Below, piece by piece: positions 43,549 through 52,832 of a stretch of DNA of 64,000 bases (position 1 is its first letter; each line of letters opens with the position of its first letter). A program made the translations under genes and the position numbers. Source of the stretch: Pirellulales bacterium (lineage in GTDB: Bacteria > Planctomycetota > Planctomycetia > Pirellulales > JALHPA01); the NCBI GenBank assembly GCA_033762255.1, contig JANRLT010000065.1, forward strand, positions 124,001 through 188,000, in the 5' to 3' direction. The notes beneath the pieces are model-generated. The model ran no database searches. It was not told where the DNA came from and was given only the letters and a program-made list of their open reading frames with translations.

Positions 43549-46323
43549 ATGAATGCCCCCGCTAAATTCACTGGACATCAACGCCGGTTGGTCACCAGCC
43601 CCTGGGTCAAGTGGTCCGACAGTCTAGCGCGGACTTTGATCACGGTGGGGGGCATTGGCACGATCATCGTGGTTTTGCTCATTTGCGTGTTTTTGGTCGT
43701 GGTGGTGCTACCGCTGGGAAGTTCCCCGCGATTGACCACGGGTGCAGAGCTTTCGGCCTTACCAGCGCAGGGTGCCCCATTGCTGGCGATCCGCTTGTCG
43801 GCCAATGGCAAGCTCGCCTGGCAAATCGATCAATCCGGCGCTTGGAGCGTGTGGGAGACCACGCGGGGACGCACACTGTCCACGCTCTCATCCGATCAAA
43901 CGGGGCTTTCCGGGATCACTCTGCTTAGCGTGCTGCCCGATGGTCGACTACTGGCAGCCAACGCCAGCGGGGAATTTCACTATGGGCGAGTAGCCAACGT
44001 AACCACGTTCCACAATCAGCCCCCCAAAATACCTGCCAATAACGCCGAAGAAGGCCAAGCTTCCTCAAGCACGACTACCGCTGTTCCCATAGCCGGAGCC
44101 GACCCATCCCCGCCAGCGGGGAACGAACCCCTCATTCTGGGAGAAAAGCTGTGGTCCCAACTCCCCTCCGGCAAGTGGCGGGCGGATACGCTGGAACTGG
44201 TCTGGGAAAGGTATTTTCCCTGGCAATTAAGTGGCCCCCCCCGCGCGTTGGCTCTGGCCAACAATAACCCCACCGCGTTGGTTGCGGCGGCACTTCGCGA
44301 CGATGGCGCCTGCCAAGTCATGCGCATGCCGCTAGTGGGGGGGGCGTTGCAGCCTACCCAGGGAAAATTGATCGCGGATTTCCCTGTATTAAATGAGCAA
44401 GGTCAGGCTCCCCGGTTTATCGGTCTGTCGGGGCTAGGTGATTTATTGTATTGCCTGTGGGAAGATGGGACGCTGGAGTGGTATCGGCTGGGGACGGAAG
44501 TGGCCCAACCCGGAAAGCGGCCGCTGGCCTACACCCCGGTGAAGGTGCTTTCAAACCTCTCTTCCACATTGCCTAGCGGCACAAAAGTAACCACCCTGGA
44601 AATGCTGCTCGGTGGAACAACCCTTTTAATAGGCGATAGCGCTGGGTTGGTGCAGGCGTGGTTTCCGGTGAACCCTTCTCCGGGAATGACGCCCAACGAA
44701 CCTTCGTTGGTTCGTGCCCACCAGTTTCTCGGCCAGGGGGGGCCTATCCGCCAACTGATCGCCACCGAACGCAACCGTACTGTTATTTCGCTGGCTGAAT
44801 CAGGCTCACTCCGCTTATTGTATATCACCCTGGACCGAATTCTGGCGGAGATCCCCGCCGCCAAAGAGGGGCGGAAATCGCCTATCACCCACGCCGCGCT
44901 CAATGCCGAACAGACGCGGTTGGTGACGCTTTCCCAGGTAACGGAAGCCGCGACATCCGCCCCCACGGGGAGGATTGCTACCCGCGCGGCGCAGGCGTGG
45001 GACTACGAGGCACTGCATCCCGATATTACCCTGGCTGGCATCTTTTTGCCTGTCTGGTACGAAGGATCACGCCAGCCCGTCTTTCAGTGGCAAACCTCTG
45101 GCAGCGAAAGCGCGGAGTTGCGGTTTAGCCTGATCCCGCTGATTTTTGGCACGCTGAAGGCCACGTTTTATAGTTTGCTGTTTGGAGCTCCCCTCGCTTT
45201 TTTAGCGGCTATTTTTACCAGCGAATTTTTGCATCCTTCCACCAAGGCCCGCGTCAAGCCCCTGATCGAGATGATGGCCAGCCTGCCTAGCGTCGTCCTG
45301 GGCTATTTTGCGGGAATGCTCTTTGCCCCATTTTTGGAACATCACTTGGGACAGGTCTTTGCAGCGCTGGGACTGGTACCCCTGGGCTTGATTTTAGCGG
45401 CGTATTTGTGGGAACTCCTCCCCCAGCGGATCACCCTGCAGGCTGGCTCCTGGCGGTTGGTTGTAATCGCGCTCGCGATTATTCCCGGAGTACTCTTGGG
45501 CGTGTGGTCGGGACAGACGTTGGAACAGTGGATCTTCGGCAAATCTATCATGGATTGGCTTAACGAGTCCCCGACCAACCCGCTGGGGAGATCCTCTCCG
45601 TGGGGGGGCTGGTTTTTATTGCTGTTGCCCTTGGTGGGAATTTTTATCTCCATCAGCGGGGGCCGATGGGGGGATGTCTGGCTGCGGAGAAAGTCCCAAG
45701 GCTGGTCCCGCCCCCGCGCGGCGCTTTTAAATATTGTCAGGTTTTTTGCCCTGATTGCCGCCACCGTGCTGGTGACCGCCCTCATGGCGGCGCTCTTAAC
45801 ACAAGTCGGGCTGATGCTGGGGTTTGACATTCGGGGAGGGGCGGACTCGGTGGGCTTTGAGCGACGGAACGCCCTGGTTGTGGGCATTACCATGGGCTTT
45901 GCCATTATTCCCCTGATCTACACCATTGCCGATGACGCGCTTTCCACCGTGCCTAATCATCTACGGTCGGCCTCACTGGGGGCCGGGGCGACTCCCTGGC
46001 AAACGGCGGTGCGGATCGTGATACCGATGGCCATGAGCGGCCTGTTTTCGGCGTTGATGATTGGCCTGGGACGCGCCGTGGGTGAGACGATGATTGTGCT
46101 CATGGCGGCGGGCAACACGCCGATAATGGAATTCAGCATATTTAACGGGTTTAAGACGCTTTCGGCGGGGATTGCGTCGGAGATGTCCGAAACGCCCGCC
46201 GGCAGTACGCATTACCGGGTGTTGTTTTTGGCCGCGTTGGTGCTGTTTATGATGACCTTTGTGATAAACACCCTTGCGGAGGTCGTGCGGCAGCGATTCC
46301 GCCGGAGGGCGTATGAGCTCTGA
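43549..46323 (+). CDS. pstC: phosphate transporter permease PstC with large inserted domain
   Basis: Membrane channel subunit. The 924 residues are nearly three times E. coli PstC (319). A first membrane segment (about 28-56) is followed by an insertion to about residue 520 with beta-propeller-like repeats (LLAIRLSANGKLAWQIDQSG, LSVLPDGRLLAANASGEFHY, LLYCLWEDGTLEWYRLG). The permease core follows: LIFGTLKATFYSLLFGAPLA, the EAA-type loop LRSASLGAGATPWQTAVRIV, and GLGRAVGETMIVLMAAGN. A long PstC form exists in proteobacteria, but this one is larger. It overlaps pstA by 11 bp. By topology the insertion probably lies outside the cytoplasm. Confidence 0.9.
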   Translation: MNAPAKFTGHQRRLVTSPWVKWSDSLARTLITVGGIGTIIVVLLICVFLVVVVLPLGSSPRLTTGAELSALPAQGAPLLAIRLSANGKLAWQIDQSGAWSVWETTRGRTLSTLSSDQTGLSGITLLSVLPDGRLLAANASGEFHYGRVANVTTFHNQPPKIPANNAEEGQASSSTTTAVPIAGADPSPPAGNEPLILGEKLWSQLPSGKWRADTLELVWERYFPWQLSGPPRALALANNNPTALVAAALRDDGACQVMRMPLVGGALQPTQGKLIADFPVLNEQGQAPRFIGLSGLGDLLYCLWEDGTLEWYRLGTEVAQPGKRPLAYTPVKVLSNLSSTLPSGTKVTTLEMLLGGTTLLIGDSAGLVQAWFPVNPSPGMTPNEPSLVRAHQFLGQGGPIRQLIATERNRTVISLAESGSLRLLYITLDRILAEIPAAKEGRKSPITHAALNAEQTRLVTLSQVTEAATSAPTGRIATRAAQAWDYEALHPDITLAGIFLPVWYEGSRQPVFQWQTSGSESAELRFSLIPLIFGTLKATFYSLLFGAPLAFLAAIFTSEFLHPSTKARVKPLIEMMASLPSVVLGYFAGMLFAPFLEHHLGQVFAALGLVPLGLILAAYLWELLPQRITLQAGSWRLVVIALAIIPGVLLGVWSGQTLEQWIFGKSIMDWLNESPTNPLGRSSPWGGWFLLLLPLVGIFISISGGRWGDVWLRRKSQGWSRPRAALLNIVRFFALIAATVLVTALMAALLTQVGLMLGFDIRGGADSVGFERRNALVVGITMGFAIIPLIYTIADDALSTVPNHLRSASLGAGATPWQTAVRIVIPMAMSGLFSALMIGLGRAVGETMIVLMAAGNTPIMEFSIFNGFKTLSAGIASEMSETPAGSTHYRVLFLAALVLFMMTFVINTLAEVVRQRFRRRAYEL

Positions 46324-47896
46324 CGAATCCCCCTCCAGCGCGGCTGTCGCGGATACTCCGCGCCGTCGGCGGGGCTATCGCCGCCAGCCATCCAACTACT
46401 TTTTATTAAAAGCGCAGGGCGAGCCCCTGATCTGGCTGACCGGGGGGGCATTATTTATCGCGCTGGCGATGATTTTTGGCCTGATCGGCTACATAGTCAT
46501 TCAGGGGGGGAGCACGTTTTGGCCCGCCCCGATCCAAGCGCTCAAGCTAGCGGCGGGAGGGGTGTTTGTCGGGGAACTGCAAGCCACCGACACCTCTGAC
46601 GCCGCAGCCACCCGCTGGCGTTTCCAGGGGAGCAATCAACTGAATGGCGGCCGCATGGACAAATGGGTGCGGGGGAATGATCTCTTATCCGCCGAGGCAC
46701 TCTCTCCCGCGGCGCTGGCGGCCTTTCCCCCCGCGGTGCGGGAGCCTTTTCCCCGCGATGCCGTGGTGGTGGAACGATTGAGCGATGGCAAATTGATCGG
46801 CATCTTGGCCGCGTTTGTCCCAGCGGAGGGACCTTCTATCACGGATCCAGCCCTGGCCCTGGCGGAATTTGAAAAATGGCATCGCGAATCGCAACAACAG
46901 CAGGCTTCTCGGTTAAAACAAAAACAGGACGAGGAAGAGAATGCGGCCATCCTGGTGCGGGTCTTTAGCCGTACGAACGAGGGGGTCGAAATCCGCGTCC
47001 CTTTGCCAGAAATTGTCCGCCTGGTCACGCCCAATCAACTGGGCTGGTTCGGCAAGCTGGGCGTGTACGCCAGTCGCTGGTGGGAATTTGTAAGCTCTTC
47101 CCCGCGCGAGGCCAATCTGGCTGGGGGGGTGTTTCCCTGTATTTGGGGAACGGTGGCCATGACACTCTTTATGTCGATCCTGGTGACGCCCTTTGGCGTG
47201 CTGGCCGCGCTCTATTTGCGGGAATACGCCCAACCGGGATTAATCGTCAGCATGATCCGCATCGCCATTAATAATCTGGCGGGCGTTCCCAGCATTGTCT
47301 TTGGGGCGTTTGGGCTGTTTTTCTTTTGCACATGGCTGGGGGGCGGGATCGACCGGTTATTTTATCCTGCGGCCGTGGCCGAGGGTCAGGCCGTCTTTGG
47401 CAAGGGGGGTCTGCTGTGGGCGTCGCTGACCATGTCGTTATTGACCTTGCCGGTGGTGATTGTCGCAACCGAAGAAGCGCTGGCCGCGGTGCCGAACTCC
47501 ATGCGCGAGGGATCTTACGCCTGCGGCGCCAGCAAGTGGCAGACGATCCGCCGCATTGTGCTGCCCCGCGCGTTGCCGGGGATCATGACCGGGTTGATCT
47601 TGGCCATGGCCCGCGGCGCGGGAGAAGTCGCCCCGCTGATGCTGGTGGGGGTGGTCAAGCAGGCCCCGGACCTGCCATTAGACTGGAATTTTCCGTTTTT
47701 GCATTTAGAACGAAGTTTCATGCATCTGTCGTATCACGTGTTTAACGTGGGATTCCTTAGCCCAAATAGCGCCGCCGCCATGCCCCTGGTCATGACCTCC
47801 ACGTTGCTTCTGATTGCCATCATCACCATACTAAATGTTACCGCCATTTGGCTGCGAAATTACCTGCGGCGCAAATATCAGTCCAGCCAGTTTTAA
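46313..47896 (+). CDS. pstA: phosphate transporter permease PstA, long form
   Basis: Partner channel subunit to PstC. Start at the ATG at 46313, overlapping the end of pstC, with GGAGG six bases upstream; 527 residues. TM1 is about 38-66 (LTGGALFIALAMIFGLIGYI). About 200 residues of insertion follow, with a charged helix (EKWHRESQQQQASRLKQKQD). The permease core begins at about FPCIWGTVAMTLFMSILVTP and includes the loop SMREGSYACGASKWQTIRRI and ARGAGEVAPLMLVGV. E. coli PstA has 296 residues. The matching enlargement of both permeases suggests the inserts contact each other or the lipoprotein. Confidence 0.92.
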   Translation: MSSDESPSSAAVADTPRRRRGYRRQPSNYFLLKAQGEPLIWLTGGALFIALAMIFGLIGYIVIQGGSTFWPAPIQALKLAAGGVFVGELQATDTSDAAATRWRFQGSNQLNGGRMDKWVRGNDLLSAEALSPAALAAFPPAVREPFPRDAVVVERLSDGKLIGILAAFVPAEGPSITDPALALAEFEKWHRESQQQQASRLKQKQDEEENAAILVRVFSRTNEGVEIRVPLPEIVRLVTPNQLGWFGKLGVYASRWWEFVSSSPREANLAGGVFPCIWGTVAMTLFMSILVTPFGVLAALYLREYAQPGLIVSMIRIAINNLAGVPSIVFGAFGLFFFCTWLGGGIDRLFYPAAVAEGQAVFGKGGLLWASLTMSLLTLPVVIVATEEALAAVPNSMREGSYACGASKWQTIRRIVLPRALPGIMTGLILAMARGAGEVAPLMLVGVVKQAPDLPLDWNFPFLHLERSFMHLSYHVFNVGFLSPNSAAAMPLVMTSTLLLIAIITILNVTAIWLRNYLRRKYQSSQF

Positions 47897-47964
47897 TGCG
47901 GCGCGGGGCGGGCGGTTTATCGGTCTTTTAATCATTTCCTGTTTTCTTTCAAGCGCGATCAATC

Positions 47965-48810
47965 ATGGCCGAGGCTGTTATCACCGAAAACCGGCTTACC
48001 CGTGTCACCCGGGGGGAAGTGATTCCCACCGAAACGCACGCCCAGGTGGCCAAGGAGCAGCCGGTGCTGGAGATTGATAATTTTCAGTTATGGTATGGGT
48101 CAAAGAAAGCCCTGCATGGGATCAGCATGGCCATCCCCAAAAATAAAGTGACGGCGCTGGTGGGGCCTTCGGGCTGTGGCAAATCCACGTTACTGCGATC
48201 CGTGAATCGCCTGAATGATCTGCTAACCAATGTCAAGATCGACGGCGACATGCGGCTGAACGGCGATTCGATCTACCACACCGCCACCAACGTCATCGAC
48301 CTGCGCAAGCGAATGGGTATGGTCTTTCAAAAGCCCAATCCCTTTCCCATGAGCATTTATGAAAACGTGATCTATTCGCTGCGAATTGATGGGGAGCGCA
48401 ATCGGGGCGTCCTGGACGAGGTTTGCGAACGGAGCCTGCGCGGCGCCGCCCTGTGGGACGAGGTAAAGGACCGCCTGCACGAAAGCGGCCTGGGCCTGTC
48501 GGGCGGGCAACAGCAGCGGTTGTGCATTGCCCGCGCGATTGCCGCCGAGCCGGAGGTGCTGCTCTTGGACGAGCCTTGCTCGGCGCTCGACCCCATTGCC
48601 ACCGGCAAAATCGAAGATTTGATTAGCGAATTGCAGGGATCGTATTCGGTGCTAATGGTCACGCACAACATGCAACAGGCTAGCCGCAGCAGCGATTATA
48701 CGGCGTTTATGTACCTGGGCCGCTTGATCGAGTACGGCCCCACGACCGACATTTTTACCAAACCACTGCTAAAGGAGACGGAGGATTACGTGACAGGGCG
48801 ATTCGGATAA
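47965..48810 (+). CDS. pstB: phosphate transporter ATP-binding protein
   Basis: ATPase of the Pst complex on the cytoplasmic face. Walker [11 protein letters not shown]-loop in [19 protein letters not shown], signature [17 protein letters not shown], Walker [14 protein letters not shown], switch histidine in MVTHNMQQA. The Pst-specific C-terminus [24 protein letters not shown] is present. 281 residues, with about 30 extra non-conserved at the N-terminus. It follows pstA by 68 bp in the operon. Confidence 0.96.
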   Translation: MAEAVITENRLTRVTRGEVIPTETHAQVAKEQPVLEIDNFQLWYGSKKALHGISMAIPKNKVTALVGPSGCGKSTLLRSVNRLNDLLTNVKIDGDMRLNGDSIYHTATNVIDLRKRMGMVFQKPNPFPMSIYENVIYSLRIDGERNRGVLDEVCERSLRGAALWDEVKDRLHESGLGLSGGQQQRLCIARAIAAEPEVLLLDEPCSALDPIATGKIEDLISELQGSYSVLMVTHNMQQASRSSDYTAFMYLGRLIEYGPTTDIFTKPLLKETEDYVTGRFG

Positions 48811-48948
48811 TCCTGGCACGCCATTTGCCTGAGGGGATGTAAAAGATGTTAACAACCGGGGCTGGCCGAGTGTTGGTAAACAAATTGCCGCGTGGACGAT
48901 AATTTTTTATTGTTATAAAATTGAGGGAGATTGCCGGGAATCATTGTC

Positions 48949-49605
48949 ATGAAGCATACCGAACGCCAAATACAACTGTTAAAGCAAAAAATCCTAAACG
49001 AAGGGGGATTGGTCGAAGAGGCCATTGCCAACGCCATCGCCGCGCTGGTTAACCGGGACGCCAACTTGGCTCAAAAAGTGATCAACGAGGACCAGATCAT
49101 CGACCAAATGGAAGTTGAAGTGGAAGAGGACTGCCTAAAAATTTTGGCCCTGTATCAGCCGGTGGCCGCCGACTTGCGTTTTGTGGTGGCGATCCTTAAA
49201 ATCAATAACGACTTGGAACGGATCGGCGACCTGGCCAAAAATATCGCCAAACGGGCCAGTTATTTGGCCAAGCGCGACCCGCAGGATTTGCGCATTAACC
49301 TGCGGGAAATGGCGACCAAGGTCCAGGCCATGGTTAAATTATCGCTCGATTCGCTGGTCAACGGTAGCCCGGCGCTCGCGCGGCAAGTCCGCGCCGAAGA
49401 CGACGAAGTCGATCGCCACCGGGAAGTCATCCGCGATGTGATCATGCGTGAAATTCGCAATTCTCCCGCGCAAGTGGAAAGCCTGTTAAAGCTCAACTCG
49501 GTATCCAAACACCTCGAACGAATCGCCGACATGGCCACCAACGTGGCGGAAGACGTCATTTACATGGTCGAAGGGGAAATTGTCCGGCATAAACTGCACG
49601 ATTAA
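48949..49605 (+). CDS. phoU: phosphate transport regulator PhoU
   Basis: Negative regulator of Pst and of PhoR/PhoB-type signalling; binds metal clusters in a double three-helix bundle. Two repeated motifs are visible: [20 protein letters not shown] with [20 protein letters not shown], and [20 protein letters not shown] with [20 protein letters not shown]. 218 residues from the ATG at 48949, which has GGGA nine bases upstream; a TTG at 48931 lies too close to the GAGGGAG before it. Last gene of the pst operon. No phoR or phoB lies next to it. Confidence 0.94.
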   Translation: MKHTERQIQLLKQKILNEGGLVEEAIANAIAALVNRDANLAQKVINEDQIIDQMEVEVEEDCLKILALYQPVAADLRFVVAILKINNDLERIGDLAKNIAKRASYLAKRDPQDLRINLREMATKVQAMVKLSLDSLVNGSPALARQVRAEDDEVDRHREVIRDVIMREIRNSPAQVESLLKLNSVSKHLERIADMATNVAEDVIYMVEGEIVRHKLHD

Positions 49606-49648
49606 ATGGTCAGGCGGATTACTTTCGTTCTCTTTTTTTAGCATCACC

Positions 49649-50320
49649 ATGCAGAAACTTCTTGAGGGGATTCACCGGTTTCAACAAGAAAACTTTCGCC
49701 CGTTGCAAGGGTTGTTTGAGCAGTTATCCCGGGGGCAAAATCCCGAGACACTGTTTATTACATGCTCGGATTCGCGCATCGACCCCAATTTACTGACCCG
49801 ATCGCGTCCCGGGGAATTGTTTATCCTGCGCAACGCCGGCAATATCGTTCCCCCGCATGGCGCGGCCAACGGCGGCGAAGCGGCGACGATTGAATTTGCC
49901 GTTGCGGGATTGGGGGTCAAAGACATCATTATTTGCGGGCATTCGCACTGCGGTGCCATGCAAGGCTTGTTGCGGCCCGAAAATGTCTCCACCCTGCCCG
50001 CGGTCGCCAGTTGGTTGGAACACGCCGCCACGACCCGCCGCATTGTGCAGGATAATTACGGCCACTTGGACGGGGAGAAACTGCTCACCGCCACGATCGA
50101 GGAAAACGTCCTGGTGCAACTGGAAAACCTGCGCACGCTCCCTTCCGTGGCGTCCCGCCTGGTCCGCGGCGACCTGCACTTGCATGGTTGGGTTTATAAG
50201 ATCGAAACCGGCGAGGTGTTTGCCTTTGACGCGACGTCCGGGCAATTTGTTTCTTTGGCCCAATATCAATACCCCGTGAGCGAGGAACCCCTCCGTCGCC
50301 GCCAGGAAGGCAACATTTAA
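49649..50320 (+). CDS. beta-class carbonic anhydrase
   Basis: Zinc enzyme interconverting CO2 and bicarbonate. Zinc ligands C39 (in [10 protein letters not shown]), H98 and C101 (in CGHSHCGAM), with the D41-R43 dyad in place. [11 protein letters not shown] and [14 protein letters not shown] complete the family pattern. Start at the ATG at 49649, 223 residues; the open frame further upstream overlaps phoU and is not needed. No signal peptide, so cytoplasmic. It lies 43 bp after phoU on the same strand and may share the pst transcript, though no functional link is obvious. It is the plant/Can-like type rather than gamma. Confidence 0.94.
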   Translation: MQKLLEGIHRFQQENFRPLQGLFEQLSRGQNPETLFITCSDSRIDPNLLTRSRPGELFILRNAGNIVPPHGAANGGEAATIEFAVAGLGVKDIIICGHSHCGAMQGLLRPENVSTLPAVASWLEHAATTRRIVQDNYGHLDGEKLLTATIEENVLVQLENLRTLPSVASRLVRGDLHLHGWVYKIETGEVFAFDATSGQFVSLAQYQYPVSEEPLRRRQEGNI

Positions 50321-50390
50321 TTACAGACCGCCGCACTAATCGATGTTTCCCTTTTCGTGGTGGGGGAGCAGCGCATGCTTGCCGGGTTTT

Positions 50391-51362
50391 TTATCGCCGC
50401 ACCCCTTCCACATCCAAAATCCAGGCGATGGCCAGACTATTGCCAAAATTCTGAAAATCCCGAAACTGCCACACGACCTCCTTGTCGCGGTTGACTTCGA
50501 TTAATTGCGGTTGATCCGGTCCGGCGTGGCAGTTGCTAATGATCACATTTCCATTCGGCAGTTGTTGCACCGCGGTCACCCAGGCTAGGGTAATGCCCGG
50601 CAGGTCGTTTTGCTCGATGCTCCAGACAATTTTTCCCTGCGGATCGACCTCCAGCACGCGATGGCTGTTCCCCCCGCCGATCAGGGTATTGCCATTTTCC
50701 AGCCGCACCGCGCTATACAGCGCGTTGCCGTATCCTTCCGGTCCATGCCCTCCGGCGGGCTGGCGGTCCCCCAGTTCCAGCGTGTAGCTCCACACCACCT
50801 TACCCGTCGGGTCATATTCGCGCACTTTGCCGTCCCCTTCGTGGCAGACCAGGTAGTTGCCATTTTCCAATTTGCGGACCAACCGCGTGTCGCGATGCGC
50901 GTCGGGACGGTCCACCGTCAGCGGAACCTCGTGCGTGATTTTACCGTCGGCGTCGACTTCGATGATCCGCGCATTGCCGCTCTCGGCGATCATCGTGCGG
51001 CCGTCGGCCAATCGTTGAAACGCATGCACCTCGATTTTGCCCTCATACCCGGCCCGTGGCCGCGACTCATACTTCCAGACAACTTTCTTTTCCGGTGTAA
51101 GTTCCACAATCGTCGTGTCGCTGATCGGCATTAAAATATTGCCCCCCGGCAATAACTGCAAATCATGCGCGGTCAGCGGACAATCCGCCTGCCACAGGAC
51201 TTTTCCCGCGGCGCTCAGGATGGTCACTTTGCCATTGTCGCAGCCCAGGATTTTGTAACCCGGATGGGCAGCGGGGGCATTATCGGCGGCCGGGACCGCC
51301 GCGCATTGTAAAAGAATTCCGACCAAGCCCAATAACCAAACATTTCGCGCGAGTGGACGCAT
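50391..51362 (-). CDS. secreted beta-propeller protein (PQQ/arylsulfotransferase-like repeats)
   Basis: 323 residues from the ATG at 51360-51362. Signal peptide at residues 1-25 (LLGLVGILLQCAAVPAA). The rest is made of repeats of about 45-50 residues, each of the form GKVLW-x-L-x-GNILM, for example GKVTILSAAGKVLWQADCPL, RLENGNTLIGGGNSHRVLEV and QQLPNGNVIISNCHAGPDQP. This is a six- or seven-bladed propeller of the kind found in many planctomycete exported proteins. No catalytic motif. Its start lies about 80 bp from the divergent YidR-like gene. Confidence 0.82.
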   Translation of the reverse strand: MRPLARNVWLLGLVGILLQCAAVPAADNAPAAHPGYKILGCDNGKVTILSAAGKVLWQADCPLTAHDLQLLPGGNILMPISDTTIVELTPEKKVVWKYESRPRAGYEGKIEVHAFQRLADGRTMIAESGNARIIEVDADGKITHEVPLTVDRPDAHRDTRLVRKLENGNYLVCHEGDGKVREYDPTGKVVWSYTLELGDRQPAGGHGPEGYGNALYSAVRLENGNTLIGGGNSHRVLEVDPQGKIVWSIEQNDLPGITLAWVTAVQQLPNGNVIISNCHAGPDQPQLIEVNRDKEVVWQFRDFQNFGNSLAIAWILDVEGVRR

Positions 51363-51441
51363 GATAAATAATCCTGATGGGGGGGATCGAGACAAAAAAC
51401 CTCCCTTGCCAATGTAGGGGATGGGGGTCTATTTTGCAGCC

Positions 51442-52797
51442 ATGTCCAGCGAAAAATTTTCCACACCCCGCCAGCTCACCCATGCCCCGTATGGTCACAT
51501 CCTGACCAACTGCCGCGTCTGGTCGCCGGACGGACGCTGGATCGTCTATGATGTGCGCGGCGACCAATTGGGGGCGGCCTTTGATGGTAACCGCATTGAA
51601 CGGGTTGAGGTCGCCACCGGAAAAATTGAGATCCTTTACGAAAGTGGACGTGGCGCGCATGTCGGCGTGGCCACCTATCATCCCCGGCTGGACCAGGTCG
51701 TCTTTATTCATGGGCCGGAAAACCCCACCCCCGATTGGAGTTATGCCCCCTGGCAACGACGGGGAGTCATCGTAAAGTCGGACCAGCCACGCGTCGCGGT
51801 CACCCTGGATGCCTGCAATGTGGCGCCCCCCTTTGTGCCTGGAGCGTTACGCGGTGGAAGCCATGTCCATGTCTGGGATGGCGCTGGCGAATGGCTCTCT
51901 TTTACTTATGAAGATCACCTGTTGGCCCGGCAAGCTCATTGTCACCCTAACATCCCAGCGCAAGCCAATCACCGACAGCTGGGCGTGGCCTTACCATATT
52001 CACCGGGGATTGCGGTGAATCACAACCATCCCCGCAACCACGCTGGCAGCCATTTTTGTGTGATTGTGACCGAAACGCACGATCAGCCGTTGCCAGGCAG
52101 CGACCAGATTGATCGTGCCTGTGAGGAAGCCTGGGTGGGGACGAATGGGTACATTCGCCTGGATGGCACGCAGCAAGAGCGGGCGTTAGCCTTTCAGGGG
52201 CGCGTTCTTGACTCGACTGGCCAACCTTGTTGGGAAGTGTTTATCGTCGATTTGCCCGCACACTTGCTGGAGTGCGCGCAGCTGGAAAGCGAGCATGCGC
52301 GGGTTTGCGGCGCACCGACCACCCGACCCGCTCCCCCCCGGGGTCCGAGTGGCCTAGTCTGCGCGCAGCGGCGACTGACATTGACGGCGTCAGAGCCGTA
52401 TCCTGGAATTGCCGGCCCGCGGCATTGGCTGCAAAGTTCGCCCGACGGCGCGCAAATCGCCTTTTTGCGGCGGGATGCGGCCGGGGTGGTGCAACTCTGG
52501 ACAGTCAGTCCGTTGGGGGGGCCGCCACGCCAGGTCACGCACAACGCGGCGGATATTGGATCGGCGTTTACCTGGAGCCCCGATGGCCGACTCATCGCCC
52601 ACGTCCTGGCGGGGCGGGTCTGTGTGACAGAGGTGGCGACGGGAAAAACGCGTTTTCTGACGGAACCGGCAGAACTGGCGGCCCGTCCGCTCGCGTGCGT
52701 GTTTTCACCCCGAGGAGATCAAATCGCTTATGTGCAACCGGTGCGGGACGCGGGGGGAAAAATCTGGAATCAGATCTGGGTGGTGGGGGTGAAATAA
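51442..52797 (+). CDS. YidR-like DUF3748 beta-propeller protein
   Basis: Matches the DUF3748 family of E. coli YidR: HAPYGHILTNCRVWSPDGRW, IVYDVRGDQLGAAFDGNRIE, GAHVGVATYHPRLDQVVFIH, GPENPTPDW, RRGVIVKS, APPFVPGALRGGSHVHVWDG and the acidic EEAWVGTNGYIR are all shared. The fold is a TolB-like propeller; the C-terminal blades carry WSPDGRLIAHV and FSPRGDQIAYV repeats. No signal peptide is visible. Function unknown. ATG at 51442 is used; an ATG at 51421 adds seven residues. The family is best known from enterobacteria, so its phylogeny here is worth a look. It sits convergent with dnaE, 35 bp away. Confidence 0.85.
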   Translation: MSSEKFSTPRQLTHAPYGHILTNCRVWSPDGRWIVYDVRGDQLGAAFDGNRIERVEVATGKIEILYESGRGAHVGVATYHPRLDQVVFIHGPENPTPDWSYAPWQRRGVIVKSDQPRVAVTLDACNVAPPFVPGALRGGSHVHVWDGAGEWLSFTYEDHLLARQAHCHPNIPAQANHRQLGVALPYSPGIAVNHNHPRNHAGSHFCVIVTETHDQPLPGSDQIDRACEEAWVGTNGYIRLDGTQQERALAFQGRVLDSTGQPCWEVFIVDLPAHLLECAQLESEHARVCGAPTTRPAPPRGPSGLVCAQRRLTLTASEPYPGIAGPRHWLQSSPDGAQIAFLRRDAAGVVQLWTVSPLGGPPRQVTHNAADIGSAFTWSPDGRLIAHVLAGRVCVTEVATGKTRFLTEPAELAARPLACVFSPRGDQIAYVQPVRDAGGKIWNQIWVVGVK

Positions 52798-52832
52798 GAA
52801 ATGGTCATCAAATGATTTAATAAAGCCCCAAT

